Numbered from the stretch's first letter, positions 51,620 through 61,576 are shown. The stretch: DNA of 64,000 bases from Ipomoea triloba (GCF_003576645.1 NC_044929.1:6164015-6228014); one strand, 5' to 3'. Notes: a model not told the origin generated them from the letters alone. Program-made: numbers and translations.

Positions 51620-51690
51620 AAACTACACAAGTACAATATTATTACTACGTATTATCTAATATAAGTGCAGTGAAACTACACAAGTACAAT
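51620..51690 (+). repeat. 71-bp direct repeat, left copy (right copy 52197-52267)
   Basis: AAACTACACAAGTACAATAT and the following bases, including TACGTATTATCTAATATAAG, recur exactly at about 52197-52267. The two copies bracket the MITE at 51712-52140. They are far too long for a transposon target duplication, so they reflect a separate local duplication or a recombination footprint. Confidence 0.85.
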
Positions 51691-51711
51691 AATAACACAA
51701 AAGACAAAAAT

Positions 51712-52140
51712 TTGTGTGAGATCGTCTCACCATGAGACGGGTCAGGTCAAAATGAAAATGTAATACTTATACGCACAAATGTCATACTTATATGCTCAAG
51801 TGTAATATTAATCAGAAATAAAATATTTGTTACTTATAAGGGTAAATGTAATACTTTTAAGAAAAAATACAATACTTTTACATTTCGATTTAAAAGTATT
51901 ACATTTTTGCTCAAAAGTATTATATTTTTCCTTATAAGGGGCACGTGTCAACATTACTTATTATGAAAAATGTAATACTTTTTTCTTTTATAAGTAACAC
52001 AAATTGTATTCTTGATTAATTAGTATTGTATTTGAGCATATAAGTATGACATTTGCACAGATAAGTATGACATTTGCATGTTGCTTCGACTCAACCTGAC
52101 CTGTATCACGAATAAGGGTTCGTGAAATGGTCTCACACAA
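51712..52140. mobile_element. MITE with TTGTGTGAGA termini
   Basis: The left end TTGTGTGAGATCGTCTCAC is an imperfect inverted match to the right end GTGAAATGGTCTCACACAA. Inside these, GGGTCAGGTC at the left matches AACCTGACC at the right in inverse. The interior is AT-rich with repeated TGTAATACTTTT and GTAATACTTATA words and no coding sequence. Superfamily is uncertain and I see no clear target-site duplication. Confidence 0.7.
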
Positions 52141-52341
52141 GCGTGACCCCCATACAAAATACATAAGCACAAATAAATACAAAATACATAAGCACAAACT
52201 ACACAAGTACAATATTATTACTACGTATTATCTAATATAAGTGCAGTGAAACTACACAAGTACAATTATCACAGAAAACAAATACTAGAACGCATCACCA
52301 ACAGCAAAATGAAAAGAAAAAAGATACTCCGTCCGTAGTAT

Positions 52342-54846
52342 TCACAGATCATCATTGACTGTAATGCGATCGATGATATTTGCCACCACATTCTTCGACT
52401 CCTTCAGCAGCTTCACGCTCTTGCTTAACCGGTAACGCTTCTCGGCGACGGTGGGAGACTCATCCAGCATCCTCTCTATGCCGCCGCCGTGAGGCGCCAT
52501 CAGATCGGCAACGATCGCCTCCCCCATCTCCTTCGTCACCAGCTTGTGGATCGAGAATTGGATGTGCAGAGCCATGGAATCCACTAGCCTCATCAAAACT
52601 ATGTTCCAATACGCTACCATCCTCATTTTTAAATCAAACGCCTGCTGCGCCACGCCTTGGTGGCGCTTCAGATGCGCCGTTTCTATTTCCTCCCCGATTC
52701 CGGCGATCGTGATTTTGGACTTCCATGGATCCTTCACGGTCTCCATGAACTCTCCCTGCTTCTCCATCAGTTTATTGCATGTGGTAATGTATTCCGGGTT
52801 ACATGTGTAATCCGTGTGAGTTTCCATCCCGATTATCTCCTCCACCCATCCCGCTGACTCTAATTTCTTCTTGGCGATCAGATTCTGGGCAGCTCTTCTA
52901 GTGGAAGACTGCAGCTGCGGGTAGTTGTCGGAGTGGTGGATCAAAACTCTGATCAGAACTGCTTCGATGTAATCCCACAGGTCGTCGATGAATCCCCGAG
53001 GAATTGCGGAAATTGCCTTGACGTTTTTCTGAAGCATGTTTAGGAAAATCCCACGGGGGAGGAAATTCTGGAGTTGAATCCCCTTGGCCTCGTCCAGGGC
53101 TGTGATTTCTTCGACCAAGAAACTGTCTTTTGCCCTGTTCGATAATAATTAGTTGATAACATTAGCTTATTATAGAAAAATATTTGATAAATTAGTTGTT
53201 AGCTAATAGCAAATCATTATTGTGTAGACCATATTATCAAAGTATCAAATAATATAAATTCAATATGAAAATAATGTCCTTTAAATATATTAAAAATGTA
53301 CATTGTATTAAGAGAATGTACATTATCTTTGTACTGAATGTAAATTATATTGTATAATGTACATTCAGTACACAAATAATGTACATTTAGTATATTAAAA
53401 ATGTACTTTTTGTGTTATAGTTCACACAGCAGTATATGCCGTCATTTTTTTTCTCAAAAAGAAAGTTAATTGAAAAAACTGTTTTGAACAAACTTTAGCA
53501 TTTTAGAGTTATCTCAAAAAGAAAGTTAATTGAAAAAACTGTTTTGAACAAACTTTAGCATTTTAGAGTTATAAAAAATTAATAGTGATAAAATAAAGTA
53601 AAATTAACTTCATAAACTAACTATTTTACCAAACAGCGCCTTTATTTTGGCCGGGATCTCTCGCCGTCAACTCCGCCGAGTAACGGTTGAGCATCTCCAC
53701 CAATCGGGCGGAGCAGTGCATATCTTTCTCCTCCGGGTACTCGTCGAACTCCCCCAGCAACAGGATTTTCTTGAGCGAGTCCTTGGCGGAGCCCAGAATC
53801 CGCATGAATGCGGTCATGGCTTCCGCCAGGGAGTTCAACTTGGGGGGCAATCGGTTCAGTTCCGCCGCGTTCGCCGCCAGCTTGTCGTTGATTTTCTTGA
53901 TAATCTCCGGCAGGCATTTGGAGATAATGGTGGCCTGGATTCTGACCAGCTTCTGGGCTAGGACGGGGATTGAGACCATGGATTTGTTAATCTTGGAAAG
54001 CAGGGGATGGGCGTCGAAGAGTTTGGCTTCTTCGTTTCTTGCCAATTCATACGATTCGTCGCCGATTCTGTTCCGGACACAGACGTAGCCTAGTCCGATC
54101 CGCACGTCGTCGGCGGTGACTTTCTCGAGAAGTCCTTCCGGAGCTTTATCGGCCTTGGTAACGACGGCGAGAGTCCTTTCCCCTGTTTTGTCGACTTTCT
54201 GAGACATTCTAATCGACTCGTTTGTCGTGAAATCAGAAGCGGCGGATAGGACATTGAGAATTATGCTTTCTTCTGGGGTTATATACTCCATGATTATGTT
54301 AGAAATTTGTTCGTAAATATCCTCCGGCTGGCCGTGAACCGGAACTCTAGTGATTCCGGGCAAATCCACCATTGTTAAATCGGGAACTCCGTTTTTCTTG
54401 ACAGCCAACGTTAAAGGGGTATGGGAAATCCCTTTTCCATGGCCGGCAATCTCTTCGGTGGCCTCGATTATAGATTTCTCGATCTGGGCTTCATCCGTGG
54501 GGACAGTTTTGCCGTTGAACTCCAACTGGAGCTCCGGGGTAGCAAGATTCGGTTGATTCTGGAGACGCATGATGAGCGGGACACGAGTGCAAATCCCCTG
54601 GCCTCTCGGAAGGCTGATTCCGGCGAGGGATTCGAGGACGCTGGATTTCCCGGACGACTGGTCGCCGACGACCACGATGGTCGGAAGCTGGATGCCTTCT
54701 TGCATGATCTTGAGGCGCCGGAGATTGTCTACACAGTCGAGAAGTGGCCTGATGCGATCATTGTAGGATGAGATAATCGGGGCATCAATGACGGATGCTT
54801 CTTCTCTGCAGATTAATATCTGCGAAGAAGAAGAAGATTCACCCAT
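52342..54846 (-). CDS. Dynamin-related protein 4C-like GTPase, downstream paralogue (two exons, 54846-53630 and 53134-52342)
   Basis: Large GTPase of the dynamin superfamily, plant DRP4 (Mx-like) group; members hydrolyse GTP and self-assemble on membranes, but no precise role for plant DRP4 is established. Exon 1 encodes the GTPase domain: P-loop GDQSSGKSS at residues 61-69, the LPRGQGICTRVP signature with the conserved threonine near 87, DLPG at 161-164 and TKAD at 230-233. Then comes the start of the stalk. Exon 2 encodes the rest of the stalk and a C-terminal GED-like helix region ending YRLSKSVKLLKESKNVV. PH and proline-rich domains are absent, as expected for DRP4. The start at 54846 aligns with the paralogue at 60627 plus a Ser-rich extension, and a TATA box lies about 120 bp upstream. 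Splicing 53629-53135 (GT...AG) joins phase 2 to phase 1 and gives 669 residues. Without splicing the frame stops at 53626 after 406 residues. The sequence looks richer in G+C, especially at third codon positions, than its neighbour. Tandem duplicate of 58672-60627. Confidence 0.88.
53133..53639 (-). mobile_element. MITE-like insertion in the DRP4-like gene, probably used as an intron (53135-53629)
   Basis: On the coding strand the insert starts GCGCTGTTTGGTAAAATAG and ends CTAATTATTATCGAACAGGGC. These termini are an imperfect inverted repeat of about 20 bp (GCSCTGTTYGRTAA). The flanks TAAAG and AAAAG resemble a 5-bp target duplication. Removing insert plus one flank copy leaves an uninterrupted frame (..GQNKDSFL..) of the same length as the paralogue, which has no intron here. 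The termini supply TTTG|GTAAAA and GAACAG|GGC splice sites, and splicing there stays in frame with five extra residues (GAVWA). The interior is AT-rich, contains a 60-bp tandem duplication (53454-53573) and foldback ATGTACATT-type words (53295-53410). The superfamily is uncertain, hAT-like by end sequence but with a short target duplication. Confidence 0.8.
53454..53573. repeat. 60-bp tandem duplication inside the insert
   Basis: CTCAAAAAGAAAGTTAATTG and the next 40 bases are repeated once with an exact 60-bp step; the two copies look identical. It lies in the predicted intron and is recent. Confidence 0.93.
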
Positions 54847-54963
54847 GTCTGCTTGCTTTAATTTGATCTCTCTCTCTGAAACTAAGTTGAATAGTTATTG
54901 CAAGATTGCTGTGCGAAGTTCTTGATATGTAAGATGGTAGCGGTTGAGATTTGGCATTTCAGC

Positions 54964-54971
54964 TTTTATAG
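54964..54971 (-). promoter_or_regulatory. TATA box of the downstream DRP4-like gene
   Basis: Minus-strand CTATAAAA about 120 bp upstream of the ATG at 54846, leaving room for a leader of roughly 90 nt. The paralogue has a matching CTATAAAAA at a similar distance, which supports both start choices. Confidence 0.6.
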
Positions 54972-55560
54972 CCATCCTCTTACAAGTTAGAGGAAATTCG
55001 TATGCATTTACAAAGTACGTACTCGTATTGCTACTGTTGTGTGATACATTTCGTGTTGGACATGAAATTCACCTCCAAGTAAATTGAGAAACAAACTGAT
55101 ATTATAAATTGACTGAATATTTAAAAGTATTCTAATGAAAAAAGAAACGAAATTAGGTCAACTATAAAAGGAAACAGATATTATTTAATTAACTGAAAAT
55201 TATAAAGATCCCAAATTGACTGAAAATAAAAAACAAAATAGCAAGATCCCTAATTGACTAAAATAGAAAAGGAAATGGCAAGATCCCTAATTGACTGATA
55301 CAAAAGGAGAAATGGTAAGATCCCTAATTGACTGAAAATAGAAAAGGAAATAGTCGAGTGTGAAATAATATTTGATTAAGAAAGTAAATTGGAAAAAAAT
55401 TGATATTACTAATTTATAATTCTCACATTTTCTACTTATAAATAATTAAATAAAGATTGTAATTAATATTTTAATTTTATTTTCTACACCCTCTCATCTG
55501 TAACAATAATTAAATATTACTCCGTAAGATATAAAGGGTGAATTGCAAAATGTATTAGTA
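54972..55560. other. Intergenic DNA with a short tandem repeat
   Basis: At about 55190-55345 a unit of roughly 45 bp recurs four times with variation: (GC)AAGATCCCTAATTGACTGA followed by an A-rich GAAAAGGAAAT stretch. No coding sequence is seen. The region lies upstream of the gene that starts at 54846. Confidence 0.65.
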
Positions 55561-56260
55561 ACAAAATTAAAACTTTTGTATTTTACTTCTACTTGAAAGG
55601 GAAATTTTTACCCTAGTGGGCGTCATTTGTATGAGCAACACTACTTGGGGTTGTGTGATGTCTTTTACTTTCCCTGAAATAAGGCCTAGTGCCTTTGGTT
55701 GGCTCCATGCTATCTACTTTTGTTTTTATTGTCTAACTTTTGTATTTTATTTATGCAGTGTTCTCTTGTTATGTTCATGAGTTTTTCCCTCTCGTTATGT
55801 TCACGAGCTTTTCCCTCTCGTTTCTTTGACGAGCTTTTTCATTTTTATAAAGCATGAAACGTTAATTCTGGTTATGACAAATGTTGATCTTATCCTGGGT
55901 AACGAAGATGACAATGATAACGTGCTTACTCTGAACTATGATGTTCAATTCAGTTCAGTTTGTAGGCCACTTTCTGACGGTGTATATCTTCAGAGGGTGA
56001 TATTGTCAATGCACAAAAGAATGGAAATGAAGACCCAGATCATCGATGAAGCTTCAAGCTCATTCAAGGAGCCTAGCTTCCAGTTTGTGACACAGTCTGC
56101 GATTCAAATTTTCTATAGCATTGTTAGAAAAATTGTTTATATGTCTGACTGTAAAGAATGGTTCACCATTCCTTTTATCTCTGTTGTAAACATTTTATGT
56201 TATGTTTTAATGAATTAGCTACGTTTACCTTCAAAAAAAAAAAACAAAATTAAAACTTCT
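55561..56260 (+). mobile_element. Poly(A)-tailed retroposon with 17-bp target-site duplication
   Basis: The direct repeat ACAAAATTAAAACTTTT (55561-55577) recurs with one change at 56244-56260. The intervening 666 bp ends in GCTACGTTTACCTTC plus a run of A, a LINE-type 3' tail. These are hallmarks of target-primed retrotransposition. The interior carries a plus-strand open frame at 55826-56218 (130 codons) that I cannot assign; it contains no reverse-transcriptase motif. Near 55770-55840 a short phrase (GTTATGTTCAYGAG.TTTTCCCTCTCG) is duplicated. It is either the 5'-truncated 3' end of an L1-like LINE or a retrocopy of a cellular transcript. Confidence 0.75.
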
Positions 56261-56639
56261 AAAATTAAGCACACAACTACAAAAGACAATAATAACCCCT
56301 AGCCTAATGTGACCACAAATAACCCAAAACATAACAGAAAATACAATTAATCTTAGACCATAGAATATTACAATCCAACGTACACAATTAGTCCTCACAA
56401 TCATTCATAATAAATTAGTTCCCACCTGAATATATTTATATATATATCTATATATATACCCAAAAGTAGTCGCTCCGTAGCCATTTCTATTCAAGTTATA
56501 CTAATTTAGTCTTTGTATACATATTGTTTAATGGGAACATTGCTAACAGTTCGGTATTGATTCTCTTTATGAGCGAGTTTAAAAAACAATTTTGAGAAAG
56601 AAGTAGAGCACAAAGGCAACATAGTGTGCACGTTACACA

Positions 56640-56768
56640 CGTCTATAAGGACTAAGAACAACAACTCAAAAATTTTGAGACAACCTGAGTTCGATTCTCA
56701 CAAGTGATATTCCTCCTGAGCTAGCTCAGTACCTCTCGGAGCGAAGTGAATTTACTAAAAAAAAGGGG
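56640..56768 (+). mobile_element. tRNA-derived SINE remnant
   Basis: The sequence CTGAGTTCGATTCTC (56685-56699) resembles a Pol III B box (GGTTCGANNCC). It is followed by a CTCGGAGCGAAGTGAATTTA tail, then A-rich and G-rich runs. The A box is not clear, so the 5' part is probably decayed. Confidence 0.45.
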
Positions 56769-56794
56769 GGGTACATTTGGCCAATTTTTTATGC

Positions 56795-56900
56795 ATTTTA
56801 ATTTTTAATCGCTTTGTAGCACAAAGAGGCTCGAACCCACTCCCTTCCACATGGGAGTGTACACCGGGTGCCACTTGACCACAAGGTCTTTAGCATCGTT
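56795..56900 (-). mobile_element. tRNA-derived SINE, minus strand
   Basis: Read on the minus strand, an A box TGGTCAAGTGG (56881-56871) is followed 33 bp later by a B box GGTTCGAGCCT (56837-56827). Both fit the Pol III internal-promoter consensus with normal spacing. No functional tRNA cloverleaf with 3' processing context is present, so a SINE is likelier than a tRNA gene. Confidence 0.6.
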
Positions 56901-57975
56901 TTGTAGTTTAATTTTTAAGCAATTGATTTTAATTTTTAAACAATTAGTAGATTACTTTTAATTTTATAATTATCATTTCAATTAAATGTAGATACGTTTA
57001 TTTTATTTTAATTAGTTACAATATAGTGGAGTAAAATGATGAGTCCTCAAAAAAATTAAAAATTAAAAACCTAAAACTAATGAGGAAAAGGGTTTCTAAG
57101 ATTAAGTGAGACAATAGATGATTAGATGAATGTTGAGGCTCACGAAAAATTACCTAACTATTGAGATTGTTCTAAGAAGAGTGTTAATAATTACATACAT
57201 ACAGACGATTTTTCTTTTATTTTTTGCTTTCCTTCTCGATCGTTGGCATTAGGCATGTCACTGGTTTTTTATTCCATTTTACTCACTAATAATAAATTAA
57301 ATATTACAAATATGTGAGAGGGGAGTGTAATTTTCAAAAACATAAAATGACATTGTTTAACATTATTAAAAAGTGATTAACACAGAAAGAAGGAAAATAA
57401 AAATATTAATTACTTTTCAAATAGACTGTAGTCCAACAGGATGTGAATTAATAATGAAAATTACATTATTTTTTCAAAAAGTCTTTATATTTATTAAATA
57501 TTATGAATTAATTAAGCTTAATACAAATTAAACATGAATTCATTTAAAAAAGATTCAATCAAATAATCAAGCATTATAAAATAAGTATTAAAAATAAATG
57601 TATCTATTACTCTATAATTTCGCATGTCACTCTATAAGAAAGAAAGTGTATATGCTGCATACCAAAGAAAGTATTTTGTACGTAAAGCCTTTCATTATTC
57701 AGTCTTTGGTCTTTCTAAGCTCCGTACACCATAAAAGTGGAGAGCTTTGAGGGTTTTGTGCTTTGCTTTGTCGCTTCTGTTTTATTATGCGAAAGGAATA
57801 TGGTGGTAAACAACTCTTGGAGACCAAGTCATTTCGCCATTGGTTCACACGCAACGCTTCTGTGGATTCTTTCTTTTTGTTTTACTTTTTTATAGTGAGA
57901 AATGATGGGCATATGTTTTTCACTTTTTTGTACACAATAAAGTTGAATTTTTTAAAATTATCTTTTTAAAGTTGT
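56901..57975. other. AT-rich intergenic DNA, no gene recognised
   Basis: Only short open frames are found (for example 57763-57969, 68 codons) and none resembles a known protein. No tandem repeat or RNA gene is evident. Confidence 0.6.
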
Positions 57976-58009
57976 ATGTCTTAGGGCTGAAGTATGATAA
58001 AATTCATCG

Positions 58010-58095
58010 TTGTTCATCTATACTTTTGCATCTACTAAGATTCGATCTCATGACCTTTCATATGGAAAAGACTCTCATGGTCATGTTTTAATTGG
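58010..58095 (-). mobile_element. Possible SINE remnant, minus strand
   Basis: Minus-strand GAGATCGAATC (58049-58039) is a near B box. TGACCATGAGAG (58083-58072) lies at the position of an A box, with an AAGGTCATGAG word between them. The match is weaker than that of the element at 56795-56900. Confidence 0.35.
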
Positions 58096-58200
58096 AAGGA
58101 GTAAGGATGTCATTTATTTAAAAAATAAGAATAAGATTTAAAAAAAAAAAAGTTAGGAAGCTAGTAATTTATTTTTGAAATGCTACAAATAGTTGGGTAG

Positions 58201-58433
58201 GATAGAAGTGGCGAAGATACATAAAAAATAGACAAGTTTTGGATTCGTTTGCTAAATTTCTTCAAGAGCATGTGATAATTACCCAATACACCATGTCTAG
58301 TTATCGGGATCAAAATGGTGTTGTTGAACGAAAAAATCGGACCCTTTTGAATATGGTGCAGAGTATGCTAAGCAACTCTATACTTCCAAAATCATTGTGA
58401 GTGGAAGCACTCAAGACCACAACGTATATATGA
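58201..58433 (+). pseudogene. Ty1/copia integrase fragment, decayed
   Basis: Translation in two plus-strand frames gives phrases diagnostic of the copia integrase core and its C-terminal side. These are DRSGE near 58201 (the DRGGEY position), then, in a shifted frame from 58242, a QNGVVERKNRTLLNMVQSML phrase and SLxVEALKTTTY. The tryptophan usual in SLWGEALK is a TGA stop, and another TGA follows. With one frameshift and two stops it is a dead remnant. No LTRs are visible nearby. Confidence 0.85.
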
Positions 58434-58671
58434 CATTGTTTATGCAGAACCAAAATATACTAGATAATATGGAGAATTAATATTTTAAGTTAACAATGAC
58501 AATACCAGCTTTCAAAAAAACTAATGACAATACCATACAATTCTTGATATTCGATAATAAACCTAGCACGCACACATACCATGCAAATACTACATACCAT
58601 ACATTAACATTAGAATTTTTCAAAACATTTCACCCAGGCCAATACCCTAAACAAACTAAAACACAACATTC

Positions 58672-60627
58672 CTACACTCGAGCGAGTCCAATTCTGTCCA
58701 TAATGCTTGCAACAACATCCTTTGACTCCCTAAGCAGCTTCACACTCTTGGTCAGCCGATAACGCTTCTCGGCCACTATAGGCGACTCTTCCAACATCCT
58801 CTCAATCCCTCCGCCGTGAGGCGCCATCAGATCCGCCACAACTTCATCCTCCAACTCCCTATTCACCAGCTTCTGAATACTAAAAAGAATATGCAAAGCC
58901 ATAGAATCAACCAGCCTCATCAGAACAATCTTCCAATACGCAATAATTCTCATCCTCATATCAAACGCTTGATTCACAACATCAACATAACCCCTTAGAT
59001 GCCCGATTTCGATTTCAATGCCATCAACGTTGAATTTGGACCCCTTGGAGATGTCATTCAAAATCTCCATGAACTCTCCTTGCTTCTCCATAAGTTTATT
59101 CCATGTTGCTGAGTATTCTGGATTACAAGAGTAATCCGCCATCATTTCCATTCCGATTATCTCCACCACCCAATCAACAGACTTTTGCTTCATCTTTGCA
59201 ATCAAATTCTGGGAAGCCCGCCTCATTGAACACTGAAGCTGTGGGTAACTATCAGCATGTTGCATCAAAACTGTGACAACTATCTTCTCTATATAGTCCC
59301 ACAACTTGGCCACAAAATCTTGTGGCCTTGTAGATATCACTTTCACCCTTTTCTGCAAAACACTAAAGAACACTCTACGTGGAAGAAAATTGGGGAGCCC
59401 AATTTCTTTAGCCTCCTCCAAGGCCAAAATCTCTTCCATTAAGAAATTCTTACAATCGAAACTCAAACCAGTTGCCCGCAACTCATCTGCATACTCATTT
59501 AGCATTTCCACCAACCGTGCCGTGCAATGCATTTCTTTCTCATCAGGGTACTCATCAAACTCACCTCTAACCAGAATTTTTCTCAGCGACTCCTTTGCAG
59601 AACTGGTAATCCGCATGAATGCCTTCAAGGCTTCAGCCACAGTGCCTAGATTCTGTGGCAGTCTGTTCAAATCCGCTATGTTCAAAGACAGCTTATCATT
59701 GATTTTCCGGACAATTTCAGGCAAACATTTCGAGATAATATTGGCTTGGATCCTCACCAATTTCTGCGCCAGTACAGGAATGCTCACCATTGATTTCTCA
59801 ATCTTGGAAAGGAAAGAATGGCTCTGGAAAAGTTTTGCCTCTTCCATTCTCGCTTCTTCATACGACTCTTCTCCGATTCGGTTTCGGACGCAAACGTAAC
59901 CGAGCCCAATGTGAACATCATCGGCTGTTACCTTCTCAAGCAGGCCTTCCGGTGATCGATCCGCCTTTGTAACAACCGCAAGTGTTCTCTCCCCTGTTTT
60001 GTCCACTTTCTGGGACATACGGATAGACTCGCACGTGGAGAAATCCACGCTGGCCGACAGAACATTAAGGATTATGCTCTCTTCGGGAGTAATATACTCC
60101 ATGATAATGTTGGAGATTTGTTCATAGATATCCTCGGGCTGGCCGTGAACCGGCACCCTAGTGATTCCAGGCAAATCCACCATCGTTAAATCAGGAACAC
60201 CGCACTTCTTCACTGTCAACGTTAAAGGGCTGTGAGAAATCCCCTTTCCCAGGCCTGCAACCTCCTCAGTAGCGAGCACGATAGCCTCTGCAACACTTTC
60301 TTCATCTGTTGGGACGATTTTTCCATTGAACTCCAAATGGAGCTCAGGCTCGCCAAGATTTAGGACATTTTTGAGGCGCATGATTAGAGGAACCCTTGTA
60401 CATATGCCCTGCCCTCTCGGCAGGCTGATTCCCGCAAGGGACTCGAGCACGCTCGACTTTCCCGACGACTGGTCGCCCACGACCACGATGGTGGGGAGCT
60501 GGATCCCCTCCTGCATGATCTTAAGGTGTCGGAGCTTATCAACACAATCTAGTAAAGGCCTGATCCTGTCGTTATACGACGAAACGATTGGTGCATCCAT
60601 AGGAGATTCTCTGCATATCAGAGCCAT
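58672..60627 (-). CDS. Dynamin-related protein 4C-like GTPase, upstream paralogue (intronless)
   Basis: Single open frame of 651 residues, close to the 669 residues I recall for Arabidopsis DRP4C. The order is the DRP4/Mx type: GTPase domain at about 1-290, stalk to about 545, then a GED-like C-terminal region. P-loop GDQSSGKSS is at residues 51-59, the RGQGICTRVP signature follows (threonine near 77), DLPG is at 151-154 and TKAD at 220-223, so all GTP-binding motifs are intact. There is no PH domain, proline-rich tail, signal peptide or membrane segment, consistent with a cytosolic protein that assembles on membranes. The start at 60627 precedes the conserved DAPIVSSYNDRIRPLLDCVD block, with a TATA box about 95 bp upstream. 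It is parallel to the paralogue at 52342-54846 about 3.8 kb away, a tandem duplication. The open frames on the opposite strand are shadows. Confidence 0.95.
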   Translation of the reverse strand: MALICRESPMDAPIVSSYNDRIRPLLDCVDKLRHLKIMQEGIQLPTIVVVGDQSSGKSSVLESLAGISLPRGQGICTRVPLIMRLKNVLNLGEPELHLEFNGKIVPTDEESVAEAIVLATEEVAGLGKGISHSPLTLTVKKCGVPDLTMVDLPGITRVPVHGQPEDIYEQISNIIMEYITPEESIILNVLSASVDFSTCESIRMSQKVDKTGERTLAVVTKADRSPEGLLEKVTADDVHIGLGYVCVRNRIGEESYEEARMEEAKLFQSHSFLSKIEKSMVSIPVLAQKLVRIQANIISKCLPEIVRKINDKLSLNIADLNRLPQNLGTVAEALKAFMRITSSAKESLRKILVRGEFDEYPDEKEMHCTARLVEMLNEYADELRATGLSFDCKNFLMEEILALEEAKEIGLPNFLPRRVFFSVLQKRVKVISTRPQDFVAKLWDYIEKIVVTVLMQHADSYPQLQCSMRRASQNLIAKMKQKSVDWVVEIIGMEMMADYSCNPEYSATWNKLMEKQGEFMEILNDISKGSKFNVDGIEIEIGHLRGYVDVVNQAFDMRMRIIAYWKIVLMRLVDSMALHILFSIQKLVNRELEDEVVADLMAPHGGGIERMLEESPIVAEKRYRLTKSVKLLRESKDVVASIMDRIGLARV

Positions 60628-60722
60628 GATTTACAGCAATGTTATGAAGTAAGAACAGGAAGAAAATGCTTAGGCAGTAAGAACTAGAGCAGTGGTTGAT
60701 AGCTTTGAATATAGTTTGAAGC

Positions 60723-60730
60723 TTTTTATA
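60723..60730 (-). promoter_or_regulatory. TATA box of the upstream DRP4-like gene
   Basis: Minus-strand TATAAAAA about 95 bp upstream of the ATG at 60627, preceded by AC; it matches the box of the paralogue in sequence and position. Confidence 0.6.
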
Positions 60731-61119
60731 GTGATTCTCGCTCTTTAATTTCAAACCCAATTAATCAATATTTCATTTTGATCAAATCATTTTCTAAAAA
60801 TACAATTTATCATGTATTTCCAAATATTACTCTCTTAATTTTATTTTTTAGTGTGGCAAACTCTAATTTTGGTGTACTCAATACAAGTGTCTATATTAAT
60901 ATTTTGTGTGCAAAAAATAAAAATTATGAGTAAAAAATTAAAGTGCACCTAGCATTTTCCTTTATCAAATCAATCAAACTGAATTATATTTCAATTAAAT
61001 TCAATTAATCAACTAATTAAATAAAATTATACTCCATACTATATATGGAATAAGGATAAAGCAAAGGTTAAATAGGTCATCTATCAATATATCAAAATAC
61101 AATTCCATAGTTGAACTAA

Positions 61120-61576
61120 GGGTGTGTTTGAAAGCCCGAAAAATGATTTCCGGAAATCATTTTTCGGGCTTGGGGTGTTTGGCAACCATTGGAAAACCCA
61201 GTCAATGGAAATGGTCTCGTTTGTGAGAGGGACGGACTGATTTCCGTCGGAAACCAATCCGCTGGCTCTGGTTTCCGGTAAGGCCTGCCGGAAACCAGAG
61301 CAACGACTTTCCTGTTTTTTTTTTCTTTTTTTTTTAAAAAATTTTATTTGTTTTATTTATAATAAATATTATTAGTTATATATTTTATATTTTAAATAAA
61401 ATAATAAAAATATATAAATATAGATTTCTACTCATTTTCCGGAAAATAAATCAAACACACAAAGACAGTTTTCCAGAATGCAACCAACCACTGGAAATCA
61501 AATTATTTTTCAGAAAGTGACTTATTTTCCAGAAAATATTTTCCAAAAGTTATTTTCCTACTTTTCAAACACACCC
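61120..61576. mobile_element. Tourist-like (PIF/Harbinger-type) MITE with TAA target duplication
   Basis: Termini GGGTGTGTTTGAAAG and CTTTTCAAACACACCC are inverted repeats, flanked by TAA on each side (61117-61119 and 61577-61579). This fits the TWA target of Tourist elements. The interior holds a perfect 38-bp palindrome at 61133-61170 centred on TTTCCGGAAA, and a hairpin with arms CTCTGGTTTCCGG and CCGGAAACCAGAG around 61266-61301. There is no coding sequence. Confidence 0.85.

Noticed and set aside
52325..52345. TACTCCGTCCGT-like word near the stop codon as a Stowaway terminus
   Set aside because: No inverted partner and no TA duplication are visible.
53647..54771. Plus-strand open frames opposite the DRP4-like exon (up to 133 codons), and likewise at 59257-60652
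   Set aside because: They are antisense shadows of strongly conserved GTPase coding sequence, with no independent support.
56827..56881. tRNA gene
   Set aside because: A and B boxes are present, but the acceptor and anticodon stems do not form a clean cloverleaf, and the flanks look like a SINE body.
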